Of a stretch of 30,308 bases of DNA, positions 19,273 through 27,540 are shown piece by piece. The position numbers and the translations under genes were made by a program. The stretch's first letter is position 1. The number at the start of each line of letters is the position of its first letter. This DNA comes from Streptosporangiaceae bacterium (GTDB lineage: Bacteria > Actinomycetota > Actinomycetes > Streptosporangiales > Streptosporangiaceae). The notes beneath the pieces are model-generated. The model had not been told where the DNA came from. It made no database searches and was given only the letters and a program-made list of their open reading frames with translations. The DNA is taken from assembly GCA_030045295.1 (NCBI GenBank), contig JASIGD010000423.1, positions 1-30,308 on the forward strand, read 5' to 3'.

Positions 19273-20271
19273 GTGGGCAGTGTGGCATCTGGCCAGACGG
19301 TGAGCGGGGCGGTGCGCGGGTATCTGGAGTACCTAGTGGTGGAACGGGGGCTGGCCGCGAACACGGTCGAGTCGTACCGGCGGGACCTGTATAGGTACCA
19401 ATCCCTGCTCGCCGTGCACGGGAAGGCTCGGCTTGGCGATGTCACGCCCTCTGACGTGGCCGAGTTCCTCGCCTCACTGCGAGAGGGGGACGCCGAACAT
19501 GGGCCGCTGGCGGTCAGCTCAGCGGCGCGAGCGGTCATCGCAGTACGAGGGCTGCACGCGTACGCCGTCGCGCACGGTCTCGCTGAGGAGGATCCCGCTC
19601 GGCACCTACCGCCCCCTACGCTGCCCAAGCGCCTGCCCAAGGCGATAACCCTGGATGAGGTGGAACGCCTGCTCGCCGCGTCGGGGCCGGGCACCGACCC
19701 GCTATGCCCGGTCGATGGCGCTTCCGAGCCGGCGGCCGGAATCGACCCGCGGTTGCTGCGGGACCGGGCCCTGCTTGAGTTTCTCTACGGGACCGGGGCG
19801 CGCATCTCGGAGGCCACCGGACTCGACATCGACGAATTGCGGCTGGATGCCGATCCTGTCGTGCGGCTGGCCGGCAAGGGAGGCAAGCACCGGGTGGTGC
19901 CGGTCGGCAGCTACGCGGCGCGGTCGCTGGAGACGTACCTGGTGCGAGCCAGGCCTGCCCTCGCCGCGGCGTCCAGGCGGGTTTCGGTCAGCCCGGCGGT
20001 GTTCCTGAACGCGCGCGGCGGGCGCCTCACCCGCCAGGGTGCCTGGGGCGTGCTGCACGCCGCTGCCGAGCGCGCGGGCTTGACCGACGTGTCACCGCAC
20101 ACGTTGCGGCACTCGTTCGCCACGCACATGCTGGACGGCGGCGCCGACATCCGGGTTGTCCAGGAACTGCTAGGCCACGCGTCGGTGGCGACCACCCAGG
20201 TCTACACGCTGATCACCGTGGACAGGCTCCGCGAAGTCTACGCCTCGTCCCACCCCCGCGCCCTCGCCTAG
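19273..20271 (+). CDS. xerD: Tyrosine recombinase XerD
   Basis: A site-specific tyrosine recombinase that, with XerC, resolves chromosome dimers at dif. The N-terminal SAM-like core-binding domain ([20 protein letters not shown]) spans about 14-105 and the catalytic domain about 125-325. All catalytic residues are present (numbering from GTG 19273): R177 in GTGARISE, K202 in GKGGKHR, H277 and R280 in HTLRHSF, H302 in LLGHAS and nucleophile Y311. At 332 residues it is slightly long: GTG 19282 is an alternative start, and residues about 138-160 form an extra Pro/Gly-rich loop. Gene order pyrG-Nudix-(ald)-xerD identifies it as XerD rather than a phage integrase. The parA/scpAB genes that often follow in actinomycetes are absent. 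Confidence 0.93.
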   Translation: MGSVASGQTVSGAVRGYLEYLVVERGLAANTVESYRRDLYRYQSLLAVHGKARLGDVTPSDVAEFLASLREGDAEHGPLAVSSAARAVIAVRGLHAYAVAHGLAEEDPARHLPPPTLPKRLPKAITLDEVERLLAASGPGTDPLCPVDGASEPAAGIDPRLLRDRALLEFLYGTGARISEATGLDIDELRLDADPVVRLAGKGGKHRVVPVGSYAARSLETYLVRARPALAAASRRVSVSPAVFLNARGGRLTRQGAWGVLHAAAERAGLTDVSPHTLRHSFATHMLDGGADIRVVQELLGHASVATTQVYTLITVDRLREVYASSHPRALA

Positions 20272-20617
20272 CGCGGCGCCTCAGGGGGCTGCCGCTCGCC
20301 CAGGCCTCCCGCTCGCCCAGGCCTCCCGCTCGCCCAGGCCTCCCGCTCGCCCAGGCCTCCCGCTCGCCCAGGCCTCCCGCTCGCCCATGCAGCGGATCTT
20401 GCCGTTGCTTTTCGGCCTGGTGTCTGACGCGAGCCGATCCCTTCTGCCGAGATAATGTCCGGTCCAGGAAATATCACCATGATCATTCGCGGCGCGTCTT
20501 TTCGGATCCAAGCGGCGCTAATCCCGGTTGGCATCACCACCGTGGGTGAGTTCAGTTATCCTACTGAAGGGCCTGCCGCTGCCCTGTCCGTGACCACCTC
20601 CACACGAACGGATTGGG
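20272..20617. other. 346-nt intergenic region between xerD and the sensor kinase
   Basis: The first 120 nt hold a 17-bp tandem repeat (listed separately). The rest is less GC-rich and probably contains the promoter of the two-component operon: gataat at 20451-20456 and ttatcct around 20556-20562 resemble -10 boxes, without convincing -35 partners. A small plus-strand frame (ATG 20479, aggaa about 8 nt upstream, ending at 20664 inside the kinase gene) would give 61 residues but has no recognisable features. Confidence 0.6.
20294..20387. repeat. 17-bp tandem repeat, 5.5 copies
   Basis: The unit gctcgcccaggcctccc is repeated exactly five times (starts 20294, 20311, 20328, 20345, 20362), then the first nine bases recur at 20379-20387. 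The copies are identical, which implies recent expansion. Each unit contains the palindrome aggcct. The period is not a multiple of three and the array begins 23 nt after the xerD stop. Confidence 0.97.
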
Positions 20618-22531
20618 ATGAGCGCCACCACTCTTTCACTACCCGGGAACAGGATCCGGCGTAGCGGCGCTACAAACAGCGAGGCCACGCCGCAGTCCGG
20701 TCCGGAACTTCCGTGGCGTGGTTACCTTGCGTGGTTGGCGACAGTAACCGCGCTCGCCGCCGCCGGGTGCTTGTGCGCGCTGGCCGAGGGTCCACTGTGG
20801 ATACAGAATACCGTACTCGCCTCGGCGAACCTGGCCGTGTCCCTGGTTTTCGTCTTCACCGGACTAATGCTCCGCAAGCAGCCGGGCCAGCGCGGCGTGG
20901 CCTGGGCGCTCATGCTGGCCGGAGTATTCCGTTCGGTCGACTTCATCGACGCCTGGAATGGCGCGTGGCCCGCCTATGCCCTCGTATTCGGCGGTGTGGA
21001 CCGTTTTTTCGGCGCCTGGGCCTTGCTCCGTTACCCTAATCCCTCGCTATTGAGGCATCAGCGAGTCTTTCTTATTCTGCTGGCCGGCTGGATGCTGGTC
21101 GGCCGCACGCTGATCGCCGTGACGTCAACCGCGCAGTGGAATGGCGGTCCCGCTTCATGGTGGTGGCCCTCATTGGTACCCAACCAGCAGCTGACCGACG
21201 TCCTCAATTATGTGGTCAACGCCGGCGAGGGGATCTTCGGCGCGGCGATGGTGGTGCTCCTGGTGATGCGGCTCGTTCGAACCCGAGGCCTGGACCGCAT
21301 TGTCATCACTCCGGTCATTGTGGCCGGCATCGCCGCCGTGATCGCCGCGACCGCGTCAGCCGTGACTCAGATGCTGGTGAGCCTCAGCACGACTCCGAAT
21401 GGCGCGTACCTGGCGGAGAGCGCGGTAGACCTGCTGGTGCCGCTGGCTTTCCTGGTCGCGGTGATACAGCGTGCGCTGCTGGTCCGGAACATCAGCGGGC
21501 TGACCGCCCAGATCTCCGCTGGCGCTGACGTCAGCTCGGTACGTTACGCGCTGCGCAGCACCCTTCATGATCCGACCCTGGATGTCGTCGATCTGTCCGC
21601 TCCTGCCCCTTCCCCGGCCAGCGTCGGCGACAGGTCGGCCGGTGGTGACGGTGGGTCGGCCGAGGGCGGCAGCAGGACAGCGGCGGACGGCGACGGCAAC
21701 GGCGAGGCCAGCCTGGCCGTGGCGGCACCGGACGTCCAGCCAACCGAGCGCCTGGTCGAGTTCATCCGTGCGGAGGAGGGCACGCCGATCGCGGTCGTCA
21801 TCGCCGACCCGGCCCTGGCGAGGTACCGGGGCTTGTTCGACGCCGCGGTGCAGACCAGCGGTCTGGCCCTGAAAAACGCCCAGCTTCAGGCGCGGGCGGC
21901 ACGCGAGAAGCTCGAGCAAGTCCGGGCGTCGCGGGCGCGCATTATCGAGGCCGGACTAGCGGAGCGGCGGCGTCTAGAACGCGACCTGCATGACGGCGTG
22001 CAGCAGCACCTGCTGAGCCTTACCGCCCGCCTTACCGCAGCGATGACCGGGACCGCCGACCCGGTGGCCACCGCTGCCTTCGGGCAGGCCCGTGAAGGGC
22101 TCAGAGAAGTGCTCGCCGAGTTGCGTGATCTAGCGCACGGGATCCATCCGGCGGTGCTGTCCCAAACTGGCCTGGGAGCCGCGTTGGAGGGAGTCGCAGA
22201 GAGGCTTCCGCTGCCGGTTCGCGTGACCGCTCCGGCGTCCAGGCTCAGCGCCGCTGTGGAGGCGACGGCTTACTTGGTCGCCTGCGAAGCGCTCACCAAC
22301 GTGGTCAAGCACGCCCAGGCGGACAGTGCGGCGGTAACGGTCCGCGTCGACAAATCGCGGCTGGATATGGAGATTGCCGACGACGGCATCGGCGGCGTCA
22401 CCCCGGGCGGTCGGGGTGGTCGAGGTCTTGACAACATCTCCGATCGTGTCAGCGCGCTTGATGGTGAGATGACCATCGACAGCCCGCCCGGCCAAGGAAC
22501 GCGCCTTGTGGTGAGGATCCCATGCGGTTAG
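20618..22531 (+). CDS. Membrane sensor histidine kinase, NarL/DesK (HisKA_3) type
   Basis: The 637-residue protein has seven or eight hydrophobic segments between about residues 35 and 295 and no large extracellular loop, so it may sense a membrane-associated cue. A Gly/Ala/Asp-rich linker (about 320-360) precedes a short GAF-like stretch and a coiled coil (about 410-450). The dimerisation/phosphoacceptor motif is ERRRLERDLHDGVQQHLLSL with H458. The HATPase part shows the N box CEALTNVVKHA, G1 DDGIGG and G2 GRGLDNISDRV. It should autophosphorylate H458 and pass phosphate to the regulator that overlaps its 3' end by 10 nt. The ATG at 20618 has only weak purines (ggattggg) upstream. The signal sensed is unknown. 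Confidence 0.92.
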   Translation: MSATTLSLPGNRIRRSGATNSEATPQSGPELPWRGYLAWLATVTALAAAGCLCALAEGPLWIQNTVLASANLAVSLVFVFTGLMLRKQPGQRGVAWALMLAGVFRSVDFIDAWNGAWPAYALVFGGVDRFFGAWALLRYPNPSLLRHQRVFLILLAGWMLVGRTLIAVTSTAQWNGGPASWWWPSLVPNQQLTDVLNYVVNAGEGIFGAAMVVLLVMRLVRTRGLDRIVITPVIVAGIAAVIAATASAVTQMLVSLSTTPNGAYLAESAVDLLVPLAFLVAVIQRALLVRNISGLTAQISAGADVSSVRYALRSTLHDPTLDVVDLSAPAPSPASVGDRSAGGDGGSAEGGSRTAADGDGNGEASLAVAAPDVQPTERLVEFIRAEEGTPIAVVIADPALARYRGLFDAAVQTSGLALKNAQLQARAAREKLEQVRASRARIIEAGLAERRRLERDLHDGVQQHLLSLTARLTAAMTGTADPVATAAFGQAREGLREVLAELRDLAHGIHPAVLSQTGLGAALEGVAERLPLPVRVTAPASRLSAAVEATAYLVACEALTNVVKHAQADSAAVTVRVDKSRLDMEIADDGIGGVTPGGRGGRGLDNISDRVSALDGEMTIDSPPGQGTRLVVRIPCG

Positions 22532-23181
22532 CGATCGCCGAGGACTCAGGGCTGTTCCGCAGCAGCCTGGCGCTACTCCTGGAGGCAGCTGGCGCTCAGG
22601 TCACCGCGAGCGTGCCGTCGGGTCCGGAACTGCTCGCCGCGATCAGGACCGGCCCGCCCGATGCGGTCATACTCGATATCCGCATGCCTCCGTCCTTCAC
22701 TGACGAAGGCATCCGCGCGGCTTCCGAAGTACGTGATCTTCACCCGCAGGTCGGCATCCTCGTCCTGTCCACCTACGCCGAGACCAGGTACGCGAGCCAG
22801 TTGCTGGAGACCGTGAGCACCGGTGTCGGTTATCTGCTGAAGGACAATGTCGCGGACGCGAGCGCGCTCATGGACAGCCTGACCAGGGTCACCGCTGGCG
22901 AAACAGTAATGGACCCGACCATCGTGCGGCGCTTGCTTCACATGAACCGGAAGCCGAGCAAGATGGACGCTCTCAACGAACGCGAGCGCGCGGTGCTCCG
23001 GCACATGGCCGAGGGCCGCTCCAACGTCGGGATAGCGAAAGAGCTCTTCCTAAGCCCCCGCACCGTCGAGACCCACGTAACCAGTGTCTTCACCAAGCTG
23101 GGACTCGACCAGACCGACACCGAGAACAACCGCGTCCGGGCGGTGCTCGCCTTCCTCCGTTCCGCCAACCCTGAGAACTGA
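22522..23181 (+). CDS. NarL/LuxR-family response regulator
   Basis: The 219-residue partner of the upstream kinase. The receiver domain has the acidic pair E7/D8, phosphoacceptor D52 in LDIRMPP, S83 in place of the usual Thr, and K107 in LLKDN. The C-terminal LuxR-type helix-turn-helix (about 150-205) includes LNERERAVLRHMAEGRSN and LSPRTVETHVTSVFTKLGL. It presumably binds DNA as a phosphorylated dimer; its targets are not visible, since neither flanking promoter shows a clear NarL-type repeat. The ATG lies inside the last codons of the kinase gene (10-nt overlap), a mark of translational coupling. Codon 3 is TTA, a rare codon in high-GC actinomycetes that in Streptomyces makes translation depend on the bldA tRNA. 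Confidence 0.93.
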   Translation: MRLAIAEDSGLFRSSLALLLEAAGAQVTASVPSGPELLAAIRTGPPDAVILDIRMPPSFTDEGIRAASEVRDLHPQVGILVLSTYAETRYASQLLETVSTGVGYLLKDNVADASALMDSLTRVTAGETVMDPTIVRRLLHMNRKPSKMDALNERERAVLRHMAEGRSNVGIAKELFLSPRTVETHVTSVFTKLGLDQTDTENNRVRAVLAFLRSANPEN

Positions 23182-23212
23182 ACGCCACCGCAGCGGCTAT
23201 CGCGGTGCAAGA

Positions 23213-23271
23213 GGGCTGGAGGCGGGGCCACAGCGTTTGAGCTCCCCCCCGCCGAACCTCGCCTCCAGCCC
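23213..23271. terminator. Long hairpin between the two-component operon and a convergent gene
   Basis: gggctggaggcg at 23213-23224 pairs exactly with cgcctccagccc at 23260-23271; three more pairs (one G-U) extend it inward. The loop is about 29 nt. It lies 32 nt after the regulator stop and 62 nt before the end of the minus-strand gene, so it may terminate both. Confidence 0.6.
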
Positions 23272-23332
23272 AGCTCATCGGCGCGTCAGCCAGTGGCTGG
23301 ACCCGCCTGACACCGGTTGATCTCAGGGACAG

Positions 23333-23725
23333 TCACCTAAGAATGATCACGTCCTTGCCTGCGAAAGCGTCAGCCAGATCCTTGCCGAGCCGGCGGGCAA
23401 CGAAGACCGCGGTAACGCCTTCCATACCGCCCGGATCCTGCGGGATTCGGTCCGGCGACGGCGTGCCCTCCAGGAGGCTCACGCATACCCGAAATCCGCC
23501 GCCGTGCCTCTCGCGGGAGACAGCCGCGGCAGTTGCCGATGGCATCGTCTTACGGGCCTCAAGAATCGTCATCACAATTTCAGGTACCCCTAGGGTCTGT
23601 ACCTGCTGCCAGTCCGGTGACGGCTGCGCATCGCCAATCAGCGAGTCGTCCGGGCCGGGTGACATGCCATCAGTGTGCAAGCCTGGACCGGCCCGGGTCA
23701 TCGTGGGAACCACGAGTAATGACAC
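23333..23725 (-). CDS. Hypothetical protein of 130 residues
   Basis: I do not recognise this protein. It is soluble with no signal peptide or membrane segment; the C-terminal half (VTAVFVARRLGKDLADAFAGKDVIIL) looks like an ordered strand-helix-strand unit, while the middle is Pro/Asp/Gly-rich. The GTG at 23725 is preferred because agaggg lies 7 nt upstream (23733-23738) and a TATATA/TATAAG -10-like box lies at 23757-23764, placing a transcription start near 23751. A GTG at 23752 is also possible (139 residues). The longer open frame to 23938 would overlap the sirtuin gene and its extra part looks non-coding. Codon 3 is TTA. It follows the sirtuin gene on the same strand after about 130 nt. 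Confidence 0.5.
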   Translation of the reverse strand: MSLLVVPTMTRAGPGLHTDGMSPGPDDSLIGDAQPSPDWQQVQTLGVPEIVMTILEARKTMPSATAAAVSRERHGGGFRVCVSLLEGTPSPDRIPQDPGGMEGVTAVFVARRLGKDLADAFAGKDVIILR

Positions 23726-23855
23726 GGGGTTTCCCTCTTGATATTCGGCCACCCGTCTTATATACGCGACTTGGCGATGGCCGCTCCGGAGTAGCTGAAC
23801 GCCCCCGTCACGACATCGAGGTCGCCGGATCCTGTCCCGTCGTCCGCGGCAGCAG

Positions 23856-24713
23856 TCATCCGCGCTGCCCGAGCGTGGCGGCCAGCGCGGGGAGGACTTG
23901 GCCGAGGCGTGCGTCGAGGGTCGCGGTGGCATACGCATCTCCGCGGGTGGCTCCCTGGTTGACGATCACCACGGGCAACTGGAGCTTAGCCGCGTGCCGC
24001 ACGTAACGCAGTCCGGACATCACGGTTAGCGAAGAACCGAGGACGACCAGCGAACTGGCGCGTTCGACCATCGCGTAGCAGGCCTCCACGCGCCGTCGCG
24101 GCACGTTCTCGCCGAAGAACACGACGTCCGGCTTGAGCACGCCCTGGCACGTGGGACAGCCGACGACCTGGAAGGACTCGGTCCGGCGGTCGGCGAGCAC
24201 GGCATCCCCGTCGGGGTTGATCAACGCCGTCGATTCCGCGTCCCATCCGGGGTTAGCGGCCGACAGGCGCTGGTCAAGGTCCGTCCGTGCCGTCCGTTGC
24301 CCGCACGACAAGCAGATGACCCGGTGCAGGCTGCCATGCAGTTCGGTCACCGCTGAAGCTCCTGCGGCCTGGTGCAGGCCGTCTACGTTCTGGGTGATGA
24401 TCCCGGCCAGCAGCCCGCGGCGGCCGAGTTCGGCGACGGCGTGATGGCCCTGATTCGGGACGGCCCGAGCAATGTGCCGCCAGCCGACATAGCTGCGCGC
24501 CCAGTACCTGCGCCGGGCGGCGGCGCTCCCGGTGAAGGTCTGGTACGTCATCGGGGTTGCCCGCCGGGCCAGACCCGTCGGCCCACGATAGTCCGGGATG
24601 CCGGACTCAGTGGACAATCCGGCGCCGCTCAGGATCAACACGCCCCCCGCGGTTACCGCGTCGAGGAGAACCTCGAATGATCGGGTTATCCTCGCCTCCG
24701 CCAGCTGGGTCAC
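23856..24713 (-). CDS. Sir2-family NAD-dependent protein deacylase
   Basis: The 285-residue protein is a complete sirtuin. NAD-binding and catalytic motifs are GAGLSTESGIPDYRG (30-44), TQNVDGLH (107-114) and catalytic H126 in ELHGS. Two pairs of zinc ligands are present, C134/C137 (CLSCG) and C186/C189 (CPTCQG), followed by VVFFGENVP and the GSSLTV loop. The TESGIPDYRG form and the long zinc-module insertion suggest a class II/SIRT4-like member; it removes acyl groups from lysine using NAD, or may ADP-ribosylate. The start is a GTG at 24713 without a well-spaced Shine-Dalgarno. The alpha/beta hydrolase gene lies 57 nt upstream on the same strand, so they may share a transcript. Confidence 0.92.
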   Translation of the reverse strand: MTQLAEARITRSFEVLLDAVTAGGVLILSGAGLSTESGIPDYRGPTGLARRATPMTYQTFTGSAAARRRYWARSYVGWRHIARAVPNQGHHAVAELGRRGLLAGIITQNVDGLHQAAGASAVTELHGSLHRVICLSCGQRTARTDLDQRLSAANPGWDAESTALINPDGDAVLADRRTESFQVVGCPTCQGVLKPDVVFFGENVPRRRVEACYAMVERASSLVVLGSSLTVMSGLRYVRHAAKLQLPVVIVNQGATRGDAYATATLDARLGQVLPALAATLGQRG

Positions 24714-24770
24714 GACTCCATGGTGCCTTACGGTGCGGAGCGGCCGGTCCAGTCCCTGCGACTCGTGACG

Positions 24771-25640
24771 CTAGACCGCGACGGTCGTCATCGCCCGGGC
24801 GATTGTGGCCGCGGCCTGCCTGTCGAACAAGATCGTGTAGTGGTTCACGTCGGGTACCAGCTGCGGCCGCAGCAGCGGGACGCGCTCTTGCCAATCCGCC
24901 ACGAGTTCGGGCGGCATCAGTCCGGGTGGCTCGCCGGCCCATCCCGCCGAAGCGACCAGCAGCGGAGTCGGCTTGGTGAGGCGACCGAGCGCTTCCGCGA
25001 TCGGCTTACCCGCCAGCTGGTCGCGGTTGTCGGTACGGACTGCCTCTTCGACCGTACGCGACCGCAGGCTGCCGGGCTCGCCGGTCAGGTCGTAGCGCGC
25101 GTACGCCTCGACATCGGCGTTCCAGTGGCCGGCCAGCGCCGGATGGGCGCGCCAGGAATCCAGGTACGCCTCGGTGCTGGGGAAAGTCCGCCGCAGCCGG
25201 GCGATCGCCGGATCCAGGACGGCTTCGAGCGCCGTGTCCGGGTCAACGCCATCCGGGATGGGCAGGGGCAGGCCAGCGTCCACCAGGACGAGCCGCCGCA
25301 CCAGGTGCGGGTGCGCGTCCCGGGTCAGCAACGCGACGTAAGCCCCCGTCCAGGCCCCGGCGAGCACCGGCTGCCCGCCGAAGTGCCGCAACACGGCCGT
25401 GATGTCGGCCGCATGCCGCTCCAACCCATAAGGACCTGGCAGGTGGTTGCTGTGGCCGCGGCCGCGCAGGTCAGGAGCGGCGAGCGTCCAGCCGGACGGC
25501 ATCTGGCGCGCGACCGCCTGCCACGACATACCTGAGGCGGTAAGCCCGTGCAGGGCGACCGCCACCCTCCTGCCGGTTCCCCACAGGAGCACCCGCAGAT
25601 TGCCGCCGTCTACCGGGACGTCAAGCAGCCGGAGTTGCAT
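24771..25640 (-). CDS. Alpha/beta hydrolase-fold protein lacking the nucleophile serine
   Basis: The 289-residue protein has the fold's landmarks: the oxyanion-hole HG in ALHGLTASGMSW (31-32), the strand-turn DLRGRGHS (57-64) and a C-terminal histidine in DVNHYTI (H267). The nucleophile elbow, normally G-x-S-x-G, reads GAWTG (95-99): the serine is replaced by W97 (codon TGG at 25350-25352, one base from the serine codon TCG). The acid residue is also not obvious in VASAGWAG. It may be non-catalytic, use another mechanism, or be decaying. The start ATG at 25640 has a perfect ggagg 6 nt upstream, so translation signals are intact. A 23-bp palindrome lies just upstream of that site. Confidence 0.82.
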   Translation of the reverse strand: MQLRLLDVPVDGGNLRVLLWGTGRRVAVALHGLTASGMSWQAVARQMPSGWTLAAPDLRGRGHSNHLPGPYGLERHAADITAVLRHFGGQPVLAGAWTGAYVALLTRDAHPHLVRRLVLVDAGLPLPIPDGVDPDTALEAVLDPAIARLRRTFPSTEAYLDSWRAHPALAGHWNADVEAYARYDLTGEPGSLRSRTVEEAVRTDNRDQLAGKPIAEALGRLTKPTPLLVASAGWAGEPPGLMPPELVADWQERVPLLRPQLVPDVNHYTILFDRQAAATIARAMTTVAV

Positions 25641-25654
25641 TTCAATCCTCCCCA

Positions 25655-25677
25655 GTCGTGGCGTTTACCGCCACGAC
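25655..25677. promoter_or_regulatory. 23-bp palindrome upstream of the hydrolase gene
   Basis: gtcgtggcg (25655-25663) and cgccacgac (25669-25677) form a perfect 9-bp inverted repeat around tttac. It sits just upstream of the Shine-Dalgarno of the minus-strand hydrolase gene and 140 nt before the divergent acyl-CoA synthetase gene. It could be an operator or an mRNA hairpin. Confidence 0.55.
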
Positions 25678-25817
25678 CGCCCAAATCTAACACTCATTAT
25701 CTGCTGCCAAGGCAGTACCCGATGACAAGCAGCCGGCCAAGATGACCGGCAAACCGTGCCATGCTGGACCTGTGGCTGGGAATGCCAGGTAAACCCAGGC
25801 TTGGAGGTAAGCGAGCC

Positions 25818-27458
25818 ATGTCTCGAGCACTGAGTTACTCGTCGGGAGAATCCCCGACGCCGCTACTGGGCGACACGATCGGCGGTAACTTCGACGCTGC
25901 GGTCCTGGCGTTCGCGGATCGTGAGGCGCTCGTGGACCGGCCAACCAGCCGGCGGTGGACCTATGCCGAACTCGCAGCCGATGTTGACGCGCTGGCGCTG
26001 GGGCTGCTGGAAATGGGGATCGGCAAGGGCGACCGGGTCGGTATCTGGGCACCGAACTGCGCAGAATGGACGCTTACCCAGTACGCGACGGCGAAGCTCG
26101 GCGCGATCTTGGTCAACATCAACCCGGCCTACCGCACCCGCGAGCTTGAGTTCGTGCTCAACCAGTCAGGTACCAGGCTGCTCATCGCGGCGCAGAAGCT
26201 GAAGACCTCCGACTATGCCGGAATGATCGCAGAGGTGCGGCCGCGCTGTCCGGGCCTGGAGAACGTCACGCTGATCGGTAGCCCGGAATGGCAGGCGCTG
26301 CTGGAAAGCGGCCGCCAACTGGACCGCGGCGCACTGGGCCGCATCGAGCTGGACATCGATGATCCCATCAACATCCAGTACACCTCGGGCACTACCGGCT
26401 TCCCGAAGGGCGCGACGCTTTCACATCACAACATCCTCAACAACGGGTTCTTCGTCGGCGAACTGTGCAACTACACCGAAGCAGACCGGATCTGCATCCC
26501 GGTACCGTTCTACCATTGCTTCGGCATGGTCATGGGCAATCTAGCTGCGACCAGCCATGGCGCGTGCATGGTCATCCCCGCGCCCACTTTCGATCCGGTC
26601 GCGACCCTGGAAGCCGTGCAGGCCGACCGCTGCACTTCCTTGTACGGCGTGCCGACGATGTTTATCGCGGAGCTGTCCTCGGCTGGGTTCGCCGACTACG
26701 ACCTTTCCAGCTTGCGTACCGGCATCATGGCTGGCTCGCCCTGCCCCGTCGAGGTCATGAAGCAGGTCATCGAGCGGATGTCGATGACCGAAGTGTCGAT
26801 CTGCTACGGCATGACGGAAACGTCGCCGGTATCCACTCAAACCCGCGCCGACGACTCTCTCGACCGCCGTGTGTCCACCGTCGGCCGGGTCGGACCGCAC
26901 CTGGAGGTGAAGGTCATCGATCCGGCGACCGGCGGCACCGTGCTACGGGGGGAGCCGGGCGAATTGTGCACGCGCGGGTACTCGGTGATGCTCGGCTACT
27001 GGGAGCAGCCCGATAAGACGGCCGAAGCTGTCGACGCCGCCCACTGGATGCACACCGGCGACCTCGCGATCATGGACGAGGACGGCTACCTGGCCATCAC
27101 CGGGCGGATCAAGGACATGGTGATCCGCGGCGGCGAGAACATCTATCCGCGGGAAATCGAAGAGTTCCTCTATACCCACCCCGATATACTGGACGCCCAG
27201 GTCATCGGTGTTCCGGATGCCGTATACGGCGAAGAGCTCATGGCGTGGGTCCGTCTGCGGCCGGGTGCCCCGGCCTTGACCGCCGAGGCCCTGCGGTCGT
27301 TCTGCTCCGGGCAGCTGGCGCGCTACAAGATCCCCAGGCATGTCCACGTCGTCGACGAGTTCCCGATGACCGTTACCGGCAAGGTGCGCAAGGTGGAGAT
27401 GCGAGAGCGCGCCGTTGAGATTCTCGGTCTCGACCTCAACGAGCGGTCCGGGCGGTAG
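25818..27458 (+). CDS. Acyl-CoA synthetase (AMP-binding, FadD type)
   Basis: The 546-residue enzyme belongs to the ANL adenylating superfamily. It carries the P-loop [11 protein letters not shown] (from residue 188), the A5 motif CYGMTETSP, the A7/A8 region [19 protein letters not shown] (D415) with [12 protein letters not shown], and the C-terminal catalytic lysine K522 in TVTGKVRK. It activates a carboxylic acid, probably a medium- or long-chain fatty acid, to the acyl-AMP and then the CoA thioester. ATG 25818 is chosen because ttggagg lies about 10 nt upstream and homologues begin here; an in-frame start at 25761 would add an unlikely leader. It is divergent from the hydrolase gene and stands alone on its strand. 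Confidence 0.92.
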   Translation: MSRALSYSSGESPTPLLGDTIGGNFDAAVLAFADREALVDRPTSRRWTYAELAADVDALALGLLEMGIGKGDRVGIWAPNCAEWTLTQYATAKLGAILVNINPAYRTRELEFVLNQSGTRLLIAAQKLKTSDYAGMIAEVRPRCPGLENVTLIGSPEWQALLESGRQLDRGALGRIELDIDDPINIQYTSGTTGFPKGATLSHHNILNNGFFVGELCNYTEADRICIPVPFYHCFGMVMGNLAATSHGACMVIPAPTFDPVATLEAVQADRCTSLYGVPTMFIAELSSAGFADYDLSSLRTGIMAGSPCPVEVMKQVIERMSMTEVSICYGMTETSPVSTQTRADDSLDRRVSTVGRVGPHLEVKVIDPATGGTVLRGEPGELCTRGYSVMLGYWEQPDKTAEAVDAAHWMHTGDLAIMDEDGYLAITGRIKDMVIRGGENIYPREIEEFLYTHPDILDAQVIGVPDAVYGEELMAWVRLRPGAPALTAEALRSFCSGQLARYKIPRHVHVVDEFPMTVTGKVRKVEMRERAVEILGLDLNERSGR

Positions 27459-27540
27459 GCCGGCCAGGTAGGCTACCTAGAGTAAAGCTCCGGTCGCTTT
27501 GCGCTATCAAGCGTTGAGCCAGGGCACTTCGTGAGGTCTG

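Noticed and set aside
20294..20387. 17-bp repeats as a CRISPR array or plasmid origin
   Set aside because: There are no spacers between the units, and no replication initiator or AT-rich unwinding region lies beside them.
20479..20664. Small plus-strand frame of 61 codons upstream of the sensor kinase
   Set aside because: It has a fair Shine-Dalgarno but overlaps the kinase start, and its sequence shows no domain or membrane segment; coding status cannot be supported.
23725..23938. N-terminal extension of the hypothetical minus-strand gene
   Set aside because: It would overlap the sirtuin gene by more than 80 nt; the extra residues are Arg/Pro-rich and a better start with ribosome binding site lies at 23725.
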